Both the position numbers and the translations under genes were made by a program. A model generated the notes under the pieces. It was given only the letters and a program-made list of their open reading frames with translations, did no database searches and had not been told where the DNA came from. This document shows, piece by piece, positions 35,541 to 43,624 of a DNA stretch of 64,000 nucleotides. This DNA comes from Alloalcanivorax marinus (GTDB taxonomy: Bacteria > Pseudomonadota > Gammaproteobacteria > Pseudomonadales > Alcanivoracaceae): assembly GCF_016785095.1 (NCBI RefSeq), contig NZ_JAEKJB010000015.1, positions 327,267 through 391,266 on the forward strand, read 5' to 3'. The first letter of the stretch is position 1; every line of letters begins with the position of its first letter.

Positions 35541-37430
35541 ATGAAACCCTGGCTTGCCCTTGGCGCCGGCACCGTGCTGGCCACTACCCTTCTGGCCGGT
35601 TGCGGCGGCGACAGCGATCACGACGACGGCGCCAACCCGCCGGCGGCGGAGCCCACGCCCTCCAGCTTGAAGCTCAGCTTCCTGGGCCGTCACGGCAGTG
35701 GCCAGTTCGACCAATCAGCGGCGGAGATCCCCGCCTACCACGCCGCTTCCCAGCGTCTGTTCGTGGTCAACGCCAACAAGGGTGCCCTGGACATCATGAG
35801 CCTGGCGGACCCCGCCAACCCGACCCTGGAAGACACCCTGCTCACCGGCGACATCTCCGCCGGCTCGGAAGTGAACAGCGTGGCGGTGCAGGGTGACCTG
35901 GTGGCGATCGCCGTGCAGGCCGGCACCAAAACCGACACCGGTTTCCTGGCCCTGTACGACGCCAACACCCTGGAGCGTATCAGCTTCGTGCCGGTGGGGG
36001 CTTTGCCGGACATGGTGGCGTTCACCCCGGACGGCCACTATGTGCTCACCGCCAACGAAGGCGAGCCTAACGACGATTACAGTGTCGACCCGGAAGGCTC
36101 GATCAGCGTCATCGACATCAGCACCCCGGAGAAGCCGGTGGAAAACCGCGCCACCTTCACCGCCTTCGACGGCCAGGAAGCGGACCTGAAAGCCGCCGGC
36201 GTGCGCATCTACGGCCCCGGCGCCAGCGTCGCCGAGGACCTGGAACCGGAATACATCGCGGTGTCCGCCGACAGCGCCACCGCCTGGGTGACCCTGCAGG
36301 AAAACAATGCCCTGGCCAAACTGGACATCGCCAGCGCCACGGTCACCGACATCCTGCCCCTGGGCGAGAAGGATCTGGGCCAGGAAGGCAACGGCATCGA
36401 CGCCAGCGATGAGGATGACGCCATCAATATCCGCGCCTACCCCGGCGTGGTCGGCCTGTATCAACCGGACGCCATTCATGCCTACCAAAGCGGCGGCCGG
36501 ACTTACCTGGTCACCGCCAACGAAGGCGACGCCCGTGCCTGGGGCGAGGACAACGACGCCTACTGGGGCACCGAGGGAGACGGCTGCGCCGGCGACGCCA
36601 GCCAGGGCTTCGTGGAGGAATTCCGCGTCAAGCACCTGGTCCACGCCAGCGGCTTCGACCGCCGCTGTGGCGACGACCTGCCACCGCAACTGCGTGCCCT
36701 GGGCGCCGGTGGCCTGCTCAACCCGGACACCTTCGCCTACTGTGGCGCCAGCGCCGGCGACCCGGGCGAGTGCCGCGATGACGAGGTGCTGGGCCGCCTG
36801 AACATCACCTGGACCGAGGGCTACCGCAAGCACGAAAACGGCGACCCGATGTTGTTCACTGCCGCCGGCGTCCAGGATGACGCCAACGGCGACCGGCTCA
36901 TGTACGATCAACTGTACGCCTACGGTGGCCGCTCCTTCTCGATCTGGAGCGAGGACGGGGAGCTGGTGTTCGACTCCGGCGACGCCATCGAACGGTTCCT
37001 GGCCAGCGACGAGTGCAAGCTGGGCACCCAGCGCACCCTGGACTGCAAGGATTACTTCAACTCCGGCCACGACGAAGGCGACGCCTTCGACAGCCGCAGC
37101 GACGCCAAGGGCCCGGAGCCGGAGGGCCTGACCCTCGCCCATCTCGGCGACAAGACCTTCCTGTTCCTGGGGCTGGAGCGCATGGGTGGCGTGCTGGTCT
37201 ACGATATCACCGACCCCGCCGCGCCGGTGCGCGTGGACTACCTGAACACCCGCGACGATTGGGCCACCGAGGACACCGAATCGGTGCTGGCCGCCGCCGG
37301 GGATCTGGGCCCCGAAGGCCTGGTGTTCATCCCCGCCAAGGACGCGCCGGGGGACACCCCGCTGCTGGTGGTGGGCTACGAGGTCAGCGGCACCACCGCC
37401 GTGTACCAGGTGAACCTGCAATACCCGTGA
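35541..37430 (+). CDS. Choice-of-anchor I family lipoprotein (beta-propeller type)
   Basis: 629-aa exported lipoprotein with lipobox LLAGCGGD (Cys20), then an acidic and Pro-rich linker. The rest has beta-propeller-like repeats: RLFVVNANKGALDIMSLADP, YVLTANEGEPNDDYSVDPEGSISVIDIS, YLVTANEGDARAW, and the closing GPEGLVFIPAKDAPGDTPLLVVGYEVSGTTAVYQV. These are characteristic of the choice-of-anchor I group, often annotated as alkaline phosphatase-associated. DUF-level function only. Preceded by a Pho-box-like site and followed by a strong terminator, so a single-gene unit. Confidence 0.85.
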   Translation: MKPWLALGAGTVLATTLLAGCGGDSDHDDGANPPAAEPTPSSLKLSFLGRHGSGQFDQSAAEIPAYHAASQRLFVVNANKGALDIMSLADPANPTLEDTLLTGDISAGSEVNSVAVQGDLVAIAVQAGTKTDTGFLALYDANTLERISFVPVGALPDMVAFTPDGHYVLTANEGEPNDDYSVDPEGSISVIDISTPEKPVENRATFTAFDGQEADLKAAGVRIYGPGASVAEDLEPEYIAVSADSATAWVTLQENNALAKLDIASATVTDILPLGEKDLGQEGNGIDASDEDDAINIRAYPGVVGLYQPDAIHAYQSGGRTYLVTANEGDARAWGEDNDAYWGTEGDGCAGDASQGFVEEFRVKHLVHASGFDRRCGDDLPPQLRALGAGGLLNPDTFAYCGASAGDPGECRDDEVLGRLNITWTEGYRKHENGDPMLFTAAGVQDDANGDRLMYDQLYAYGGRSFSIWSEDGELVFDSGDAIERFLASDECKLGTQRTLDCKDYFNSGHDEGDAFDSRSDAKGPEPEGLTLAHLGDKTFLFLGLERMGGVLVYDITDPAAPVRVDYLNTRDDWATEDTESVLAAAGDLGPEGLVFIPAKDAPGDTPLLVVGYEVSGTTAVYQVNLQYP

Positions 37431-37439
37431 TCAGCCGCC

Positions 37440-37466
37440 GGGCGGGCGCCTTGGCGCCCGCCCCTT
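37440..37466 (+). terminator. Strong GC hairpin terminator after the lipoprotein gene
   Basis: GGGCGGGCGCC-TT-GGCGCCCGCCC (37440-37463), a perfect 11-bp stem with a two-base loop, followed by C then TTT. Ten bases after the stop codon. Confidence 0.75.
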
Positions 37467-37669
37467 TCCTGCCGTCGCACCGTCCGACAGCGCGATACAT
37501 TTTCGCCGCCCCCGTTCACGCCTTCAGACCATGAATCCGGTACACTGCGCTGTTTTGGATAGGGGAAAAATCCGTTGATGGTGTCACCGTCGAGGACATT
37601 CCCCGCGCGCCCATGCTCGCCAAACCGCCAGGCACTCGGTTAAATAAGGCTTGCATGGGGCAAGTTTGA

Positions 37670-37688
37670 AGGTCAACCTCGGTGACCT
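37670..37688. promoter_or_regulatory. Inverted repeat upstream of the MarR gene
   Basis: AGGTCA-N7-TGACCT, 32 bp before the MarR start, suitable for autoregulation. The remainder of the gap 37467-37669 contains no other feature I recognise apart from CTTGC-N5-GCAAG at 37650-37664. Confidence 0.45.
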
Positions 37689-37719
37689 ATAGCGATAACT
37701 TAGGGGTGGTGAAACTATT

Positions 37720-38160
37720 ATGACCGACGACGCTTCGCGGGAGAGCCTGAATCAGAATCTGGTAACCCTGCACTTCGCCTTCCGGGGACTTGTCGCCGAA
37801 CCCGACAGCATCCTCAAGACCCAGGGCCTGTCCCGCATTCACCACCGTCTGCTGTTCTTCATCGGCCACAATGACCAACTCAGCGTCAATGAACTGGTGG
37901 ACACCATGCGCCTGACCAAACAGGCCATCCACAAGCCGCTCAAGACCCTGGTGGAAAAGGAGCTGGTGGCGGTGACCCGGGATGCCACCGACAAGCGCGT
38001 CAAACGCCTGTCCCTCACCGAAACCGGCAGCGAGCTGGAGCAGCGTCTGACCGGTATCCAGCACGATCTGCTGATCCACGCCTTCGAGGAAGTGGGCCCG
38101 GAAGGGGCCGCCGCCTGGCGCCGGGTGATGGAAACCATGGCCCGCCGCCTGGGCATCTGA
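37720..38160 (+). CDS. MarR-family transcriptional regulator
   Basis: 146-aa winged-helix protein. The core LSRIHHRLLFFIGHNDQLSVNELVDTMRLTKQAIHKPLKTLVEKELVAVTRDATDKRVKRLSLTETG is the MarR DNA-binding region with its wing. Only 12 bp separate it from cobU, so the two may be co-transcribed, but no functional link to cobalamin is evident. Confidence 0.88.
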   Translation: MTDDASRESLNQNLVTLHFAFRGLVAEPDSILKTQGLSRIHHRLLFFIGHNDQLSVNELVDTMRLTKQAIHKPLKTLVEKELVAVTRDATDKRVKRLSLTETGSELEQRLTGIQHDLLIHAFEEVGPEGAAAWRRVMETMARRLGI

Positions 38161-38172
38161 GCTTTCCCCGGC

Positions 38173-38697
38173 GTGGCCACCAATCTCATTCTGGGCGGTG
38201 TTCGCTCCGGCAAGAGCGCCCTGGCGGAACGGCTTGCCGCCGCTCACCCCACCGTGTTGTACCTGGCCACCGCCGAACCCGGCGACGGCGAAATGCGCGA
38301 GCGCATCCGGCGCCACCGACAACGGCGACCGGCGCACTGGGATCTGCTTGAGGAACCCCTGGCGCTGGGCAACGCCCTGACCGGCCGGGCGGGCAGTGCC
38401 TCCTGCATCCTGATCGACTGCATGAGCCTGTGGGTGAGCAACCTGCTGCACGCCGGCGACGCCGTGTTTGAACAACAGCGGCGGGCGTTTCTGGAGGCGC
38501 TGGCGGACTGGCCCGGCACGGTGATCATCGTCAGCAACGAGGTAGGACTGGGGCTGGTGGGCATGGACCCGCTCAGTCGCCGCTTCGCCGACGAGCTGGG
38601 CTGGCTGAATCAGGATCTGGCGGCTCGCGCGGAGCGGGTCATCCTCACCGCCGCCGGCCTGCCCCTGGTGCTAAAGGGGGCCGCGCTGTCCCAATAG
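38173..38697 (+). CDS. cobU: Adenosylcobinamide kinase / adenosylcobinamide-phosphate guanylyltransferase
   Basis: Bifunctional nucleotide-loop enzyme (CobU/CobP), 174 aa. It phosphorylates adenosylcobinamide and attaches GMP. P-loop GGVRSGKS at about 8-15, the guanylylation region RIRRHRQRRPAHWDLLEEP, and VIIVSNEVGLGLVGMDPLSRRFADELGWLNQ are diagnostic. GTG start at 38173. Converges on cobS across a perfect REP pair. Confidence 0.93.
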   Translation: MATNLILGGVRSGKSALAERLAAAHPTVLYLATAEPGDGEMRERIRRHRQRRPAHWDLLEEPLALGNALTGRAGSASCILIDCMSLWVSNLLHAGDAVFEQQRRAFLEALADWPGTVIIVSNEVGLGLVGMDPLSRRFADELGWLNQDLAARAERVILTAAGLPLVLKGAALSQ

Positions 38698-38709
38698 GCC
38701 GCGCCGGGT

Positions 38710-38772
38710 GATCGCGACTGAAGTCGCTCCTACAACGTACCCTTCCTCGTAGGAGCGACTTCAGTCGCGATC
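38710..38772. repeat. Perfect inverted REP pair between cobU and cobS
   Basis: Two 24-bp arms (38710-38733 and 38749-38772), exact reverse complements, beginning GATCGCGACTGAAGTCGC, with a 15-bp spacer. It sits between convergent cobU and cobS and could stop transcription in both directions. Confidence 0.85.
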
Positions 38773-38778
38773 CTCTCC

Positions 38779-39507
38779 TCAAAGCATTAACGCCGCCACC
38801 AGCAGCACCACGGCTTCCACCGTCTCCACCAAAGCCCCGGCGGTATCACCGGTGAAGCCACCCAGCCGGCGGCGCATCAGCGCCACTGCAGCGGCGAACA
38901 CCGCGCCGGCCACCAGCACCACCAGCCACTGCCCGAGCAGCACCGCCAGCAGCGCCGCCGCTACCATGGCGAGGCTCACCGCGCGCCGCGCCGGATGCCG
39001 GGCGGCGCCGCTGCCCAGACCCTGCTCGCGCACATAGGGCAACGCCAGGAACAGGCCGGCGCAGGCGGCCCGGCCCAGCACCGGCGCCACCAGCAACGCC
39101 AGCGGCGCCACCGGGATCAACACCGCCAGCGCCGCCGCCTTGGCCAGCAGCACCAGCACCACCGCCACCACCCCGGCGGGGCCGCAGTAGGGGTCCTTCA
39201 TGATCGCCAGGGTGCGGGCCCGGTCGCCGTAGCCGCCCAGCCAGGCGTCGGCACTGTCCGCCAGGCCATCCAAATGCAGGGCGCCGGTGAGGCCCACCCA
39301 GACCGCCAGCACCAGCACCGCCACCGGCCACGCCGGCGCCGACACCAGCAGCGACGCCAGGCCCCACAGCAGCAGGCCGATCAACAGGCCCACCGCCGGG
39401 TACCAGGCCACCGAGCGGCCCTGGTCACGCTCGTCCACCGGCGTCGCCACCCGCACCGGCAGCCGGGTGAGCAGGGACAGGGCCAGCCGTGCCGGCTCCC
39501 GGTTCAT
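38779..39507 (-). CDS. cobS: Adenosylcobinamide-GDP ribazoletransferase (cobalamin synthase)
   Basis: 242-aa polytopic membrane enzyme joining adenosylcobinamide-GDP with alpha-ribazole (or its phosphate). The metal motif GALHLDGLADSADAWLGG and the following MKDPYCGPAGVVAVVLVLLAK are diagnostic of CobS. Start at 39507 overlaps the cobC stop (ATGA), and the open frame continues to 39681 inside cobC. Third gene of the minus-strand cobT-cobC-cobS operon. Confidence 0.93.
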   Translation of the reverse strand: MNREPARLALSLLTRLPVRVATPVDERDQGRSVAWYPAVGLLIGLLLWGLASLLVSAPAWPVAVLVLAVWVGLTGALHLDGLADSADAWLGGYGDRARTLAIMKDPYCGPAGVVAVVLVLLAKAAALAVLIPVAPLALLVAPVLGRAACAGLFLALPYVREQGLGSGAARHPARRAVSLAMVAAALLAVLLGQWLVVLVAGAVFAAAVALMRRRLGGFTGDTAGALVETVEAVVLLVAALML

Positions 39508-40118
39508 AACGCTGGCTCCAGGGTGCCGTGCTGCACCAGACAGGCCAGCGGGCCGTGCTCGGTATCGTCCAGGCGCACCCGGGAGCGGTTGGCGTAGGGC
39601 ACCATGAAGGCGCCCAGGGCGCGGCCCGGGGTGAGCCCGGTGACGTGGGCCAGCACCATGCGGATCACACCGCCGTGGCACACCAGCAGCACACGCTGGC
39701 CGGCCAGTGCCTGGCGCCAGTGATGCCAGGCGGCACCCACCCGCTCATGGAACCCCTGGATCGGCTCGCCGCCGTCCGGGGAATGGCGCTCCGCGTCCCG
39801 CCAGAAACGGTCCTGGCTGTCGCCGAAACGCTCATCCACCTGTGCCGGCGTCAGGCCTTCCCAGGCGCCGAAGGAGATTTCCTTGAAGCCCGGTTCCACG
39901 GTGCAGGGCAGGCCGCGCTCGGCGGCCAGGGTCTCGGCGAAGGCCCGGCAGCGGGCCAGGGGGGAGGTGAGAATATGGTCCCAGTGATCGTTGTCGCGGA
40001 CGGCGGCCCCCATCTGTTCCCAGCCCAGTTCGCTGAGCGGGTCGTCCCGGTGGCCCCGATAGCGGGGGCCACCGTCCGGCTCGCCATGGCGCAGCAGATC
40101 GAACCAGGTGGTGGTCAT
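39504..40118 (-). CDS. cobC: Histidine phosphatase, probable alpha-ribazole phosphatase
   Basis: 204-aa phosphoglycerate-mutase-like phosphatase. The catalytic LLRHGEPDGG motif, ISFGAWEGLTPAQVDERF and the second His in LLVCHGGVIRMVLAH are present. In this context it removes the phosphate from alpha-ribazole phosphate or adenosylcobalamin phosphate. It overlaps both neighbours by four bases (cobT stop, cobS start), so the three are translationally coupled. Confidence 0.88.
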   Translation of the reverse strand: MTTTWFDLLRHGEPDGGPRYRGHRDDPLSELGWEQMGAAVRDNDHWDHILTSPLARCRAFAETLAAERGLPCTVEPGFKEISFGAWEGLTPAQVDERFGDSQDRFWRDAERHSPDGGEPIQGFHERVGAAWHHWRQALAGQRVLLVCHGGVIRMVLAHVTGLTPGRALGAFMVPYANRSRVRLDDTEHGPLACLVQHGTLEPAL

Positions 40119-41167
40119 GAACCGGCCTCGACGCCAGCGTCCTCGAAGGTGGCCATCTCGTTATGCAGGGCGCAGGCCTGACGCAGCAAGGGTACCGCGG
40201 CGGCGGCACCACTGCCCTCGCCCAGTCGCAGTTCCAGATCCAGCAGCGGCTCCGCCTCCAGGGCCTGCAGCAGGCGGGCGTGGCCCGGCTCCCGGGAACG
40301 GTGGCCGAACAGCAGCCAGGGGCGCAGCTCCGGGCGCAGGCGCACCGCCGCCAGGGCGGCCACGGTGACGATGAAACCGTCCACCAGTACCACCAGCCCC
40401 CGGGTAGCGGCACCGATGAAGGCACCGGCCAGGGCGGCGATCTCGAAACCGCCCACCGAGGCCAGCGCCTGCAATGGATCACGAGGGTCCGCGTGGCGGC
40501 GCAGGGCACGTTCAATCACCGCCACCTTGCGGCCCACGCCATAACGATCCAGGCCGGTACCGGGCCCGGTCAGCGAGCGCGCCGGCTTGCCCAGCAGGGC
40601 ACAGGCCACGGCGCTGGCGCTGGTGGTATTGCCAATGCCCATCTCGCCGCCGATAAACAGGCGCGCACCCTGGTCGGCGGCGCGGGCGGCGGCCCGGTCA
40701 CCGGCGGCCAGGGCCGCGTCCAGCTGTTCCATGCTCATCGCCGGGCGCACCGCCAGGTTGTCGGTGCCGGCCGCGATGGTCTCGTCCACCACGCCGTCGC
40801 CCGCCGGCGGCGGCGCCACGGTACCGAGATTGACCACCTCCAGACGGGCATTCAGTTGCCGGGCCAGCACCGAAATGGCGGCGCCACCGGCCACGAAGTT
40901 GGCGATCATCTGCCCGGTCACCGCCTGGGGAAAGGCGGACACGCCCTCGGCGCACACCCCATGGTCGGCGGCGAACACGGTGATCGCCACCGGGTCCACA
41001 TCGGGCCGGTCGGCGCCCTGCAACGCGGCCAGTTCCACCGCCACGGTCTCCAGCCTGCCCAAGGAGCCCGGCGGCTTGGTGAGGCGGGCCTGGCGGGTCA
41101 GGGCCCGGTCACGGTGGGCCTCGCTGGGGGCGGCAATGGGCGCTTGCCACGCGGCGGTATCGGTCAC
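40115..41167 (-). CDS. cobT: Nicotinate-nucleotide-dimethylbenzimidazole phosphoribosyltransferase
   Basis: 350-aa enzyme activating the lower-ligand base to alpha-ribazole phosphate. TKPPGSLGRLETVAVELAALQG near the start, FAADHGVCAEGVSAFPQAVTGQM, and GEMGIGNTTSASAVACALLGK are CobT signatures. GTG at 41167 has GGAG five bases upstream; the longer open frame (to 41815) runs through cbiB on the other strand and is not used. First gene of the cobT-cobC-cobS operon, divergent from cbiB with 127 bp between. Confidence 0.93.
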   Translation of the reverse strand: MTDTAAWQAPIAAPSEAHRDRALTRQARLTKPPGSLGRLETVAVELAALQGADRPDVDPVAITVFAADHGVCAEGVSAFPQAVTGQMIANFVAGGAAISVLARQLNARLEVVNLGTVAPPPAGDGVVDETIAAGTDNLAVRPAMSMEQLDAALAAGDRAAARAADQGARLFIGGEMGIGNTTSASAVACALLGKPARSLTGPGTGLDRYGVGRKVAVIERALRRHADPRDPLQALASVGGFEIAALAGAFIGAATRGLVVLVDGFIVTVAALAAVRLRPELRPWLLFGHRSREPGHARLLQALEAEPLLDLELRLGEGSGAAAAVPLLRQACALHNEMATFEDAGVEAGS

Positions 41168-41294
41168 TCGGGCTCCTCTCTGGGTGATGACGAAAGCGGG
41201 CCAATCCTCTTCCCGGCTCCCGGCACTGTCAAGGTGCCTTCGGTAACCGCTTGCCGCTACACTGCGCCTCTTTTCATTGCCCGGATGCCGCCTC

Positions 41295-42221
41295 ATGTGG
41301 AGCCTGACCCTCGCCGCCCTCGCCGCCGTGGCCCTCGACCGGGCCCTGGGCGAGCCCCGTCGCGGGCACCCGCTGGTGGCGCTGGGGCGGGCCGCCGGCG
41401 GGTTGGAACGCCACCTCAACCGCCAGGCCGACGGCGACCTGGCCCGGGGCGTCCTGGCGGTGGCTCTGCTGGCCCTGCCGCCGGTACTGATCGCCCTGGC
41501 GTTGACCCTGTGGCTGCCGGCGTGGCTGCTGTGGCCGCTGCAAGTGCTGGGGCTGTGGCTGGCCCTGGGCACGCGCAGCCTGGCGGAGCATGCCCGGGCG
41601 GTGGCCGCGCCCCTGGCCAACGGCGACCTGCCGGCGGCGCGCCGCGCCGTGGGCCTGCTGGTGAGCCGCGACACCGACGCCCTGGACACCGAAGGCGTGG
41701 CCCGGGCGGCCACGGAATCGGTGCTGGAGAACGGCGCCGACGCAGTGTTCGCCAGCCTGTTCTGGTTCCTGGTGGCGGGCCTGCCCGGCGTCATCCTGCA
41801 CCGGGTGGTGAACACCCTGGACGCCCTCTGGGGCTACCGCACGCCCCGTTATGAGCGCTTCGGCAAAGCCGCTGCCCGCCTCGACGACCTGCTCAACTGG
41901 GCGCCGGCCCGGCTCACCGCCCTGGGCTATGGACTGTGCGGCCACCTGACCCCGGCGCTGCGTTGCTGGCGGGTCCAGGCGCCGCGCTGGGACAGCCCCA
42001 ACGCCGGCCCGGTAATGGCCGCCGGCGCCGGCGCCCTGGGCGTGACCCTGGGCGGCCCGGCACCCTACCACGGCGCGCTCAAAAACCGCCCCTGGCTGGG
42101 CCAGGGCCCGGCGCCGGACGCCGCCGCCATCGACGCGGCCCTGACCCTGGTGCGGCGCACCCTGATCCTGTGGCTGGGGCTGGCGTTGCTGCTTGCCTTG
42201 CTATTGGGAGCCGGCCCATGA
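41295..42221 (+). CDS. cbiB: Adenosylcobinamide-phosphate synthase
   Basis: 308-aa membrane protein (CbiB, also called CobD) joining aminopropanol or its phosphate to adenosylcobyric acid. DRALGEPRRGHPLVALGR, SRDTDALDTEGVARAATESVLENGADAVFASLFWFL, and PNAGPVMAAGAGALGVTLGG are characteristic. ATG at 41295 is preferred; no strong ribosome site is visible. Its stop overlaps the decarboxylase start by four bases. Confidence 0.93.
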   Translation: MWSLTLAALAAVALDRALGEPRRGHPLVALGRAAGGLERHLNRQADGDLARGVLAVALLALPPVLIALALTLWLPAWLLWPLQVLGLWLALGTRSLAEHARAVAAPLANGDLPAARRAVGLLVSRDTDALDTEGVARAATESVLENGADAVFASLFWFLVAGLPGVILHRVVNTLDALWGYRTPRYERFGKAAARLDDLLNWAPARLTALGYGLCGHLTPALRCWRVQAPRWDSPNAGPVMAAGAGALGVTLGGPAPYHGALKNRPWLGQGPAPDAAAIDAALTLVRRTLILWLGLALLLALLLGAGP

Positions 42222-43225
42222 CCGACCCGCGACCGGAGCACGGCGGCCGTCTCAACCAGGCCGCGCGCCAATGGGGCATTCCCCCCGCGGACTGGCTGGA
42301 TCTCTCCACCGGCATCAACCCCCATGGTTACCCGGTGCCGGCGATCCCGACCCGGGTCTGGCGGCGGCTTCCGGAGGAGGACGACGGCCTGGAGGACATC
42401 GCCCGCGCCTGGCTCGGCCTGCCCGACCCCGCTGGCTGCCTGCCGGTGGCGGGCAGCCAGGCCGCCCTGCAGACCCTGCCCCTGCTGCGTGCCCCCGGCC
42501 GGGTGGGCGTGCCCGCACCCGGCTACCGGGAACATGCCGCCGCCTGGCGCCGGGCCGGCCACCGGGTAATCCCGCTGACGGCGGCTCAGCTGCCCGCCGC
42601 CCTGCCGGACCTGGACGCCCTGGTGTGGATTCACCCCAACAACCCCACCGGCGCCGGCCTGGACACGGACACCCTGCTCCGCTGGCACCGGGTGCTGGCG
42701 AAGCGGGACGGCTGGCTGGTGGTGGACGAGGCCTTTATCGAGGCGAGCCCCTTCGCCTCCCTGGCGCCGGCGCTGGGCGCGCCGGGCCTGGTGGTGCTGC
42801 GCTCCCTAGGCAAGTTCTTCGGCCTGGCCGGCCTGCGCGCCGGCTTGATGGCCGGGCCACCGGCCCTATGCCGGGCGCTGTCGGAGCGACTGGGCCCCTG
42901 GGCGCTGAGCCACCCGGCCCGACATGTGATGGCCACGGCTCTGGCCGACACCGCCTGGCAAGACGCCACCCGGCAACGGCTGCGCGCCGACCGCCAACGG
43001 CTGGACGCCCTGCTCCGCGACCACGGCCTGACCCCACAAGGCGACAGCGACCTGTTCGCCTGGTGCCCCGCCGCCGACGCCGCCCACCACCATGACGCCC
43101 TGGCCCGCCGGGCGGTGCTCACCCGCCTCTGGGACACCCCCGCCGGCCTGCGCCTGGGCCTGCCCGGCGACGAGGCCTGCTGGCGCCGCCTGCACCAAGC
43201 CCTGGAGCATCAGCCCACACCATGA
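42218..43225 (+). CDS. cobD: Threonine-phosphate decarboxylase
   Basis: 335-aa PLP enzyme of the class I/II aminotransferase fold (Salmonella CobD, Pseudomonas CobC naming). It makes aminopropanol phosphate from threonine phosphate. WLDLSTGINPHGYPVP, IHPNNPTGAGL, VVDEAFIEASP, and the PLP-lysine region VVLRSLGKFFGLAGLRAG are visible. Start at 42218 overlaps cbiB's stop (ATGA), coupling the enzyme to the one that uses its product. Confidence 0.93.
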   Translation: MTDPRPEHGGRLNQAARQWGIPPADWLDLSTGINPHGYPVPAIPTRVWRRLPEEDDGLEDIARAWLGLPDPAGCLPVAGSQAALQTLPLLRAPGRVGVPAPGYREHAAAWRRAGHRVIPLTAAQLPAALPDLDALVWIHPNNPTGAGLDTDTLLRWHRVLAKRDGWLVVDEAFIEASPFASLAPALGAPGLVVLRSLGKFFGLAGLRAGLMAGPPALCRALSERLGPWALSHPARHVMATALADTAWQDATRQRLRADRQRLDALLRDHGLTPQGDSDLFAWCPAADAAHHHDALARRAVLTRLWDTPAGLRLGLPGDEACWRRLHQALEHQPTP

Positions 43226-43252
43226 GGTCGGCGGTAAAATTGCCAGACTTCG

Positions 43253-43281
43253 TTGATTATTGCGCCTTCACTTGCTAGCTT
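43253..43281 (+). promoter_or_regulatory. Predicted promoter of the btuB operon
   Basis: TTGATT (43253-43258), 17-bp spacer, TAGCTT (43276-43281), placing the start of transcription a few bases before the riboswitch. Confidence 0.5.
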
Positions 43282-43287
43282 TCGCGC

Positions 43288-43480
43288 TCCTTACGGTGCC
43301 CCGCGACGGCGGGGTTAAACGGGAAGTCGGTGACGCGCGCCCGCGCCAGCCCGACGCTGCCCCCGCAACGGTGATTGAGAGCAAGGCCATCGGAGTCGCC
43401 ACTGTGTGTTTCACACGGGAAGGCGATGGCCCCGGGAACCCCTCCCTCTCATCAGCCCGGATACCGGCCGCGAGGAAGGA
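43288..43480 (+). ncRNA. Cobalamin (B12) riboswitch
   Basis: The leader holds the ordered conserved blocks of AdoCbl-type riboswitches: ACGGTGCC, GGGTTAAACGGGAAGTCGG, GACGCTGCCCCCGCAACGGT (the B12 box, 43357-43376), and the 3' AGCCCGGATACCGGCC near 43456-43471. It lies between the predicted promoter and btuB, so it should turn down the btuB-cobQ operon when cobalamin is plentiful. The 145 bases between the aptamer and btuB are GC-rich and may hold the expression platform; no clear poly-U terminator is seen. Confidence 0.93.
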
Positions 43481-43624
43481 CACCGGCCTGCCGGTGCCGA
43501 CCTGGCGTCGCGGAGGGCGACGGCGGCGTGATCCGGAGCCGCCCGGCCCGTATGCCCCGCCCGCTCCTCCCCGACAATCACTATCACGCCGTGCGGGTGA
43601 GCTCGGCGAAGGGGATCGTTTCGC

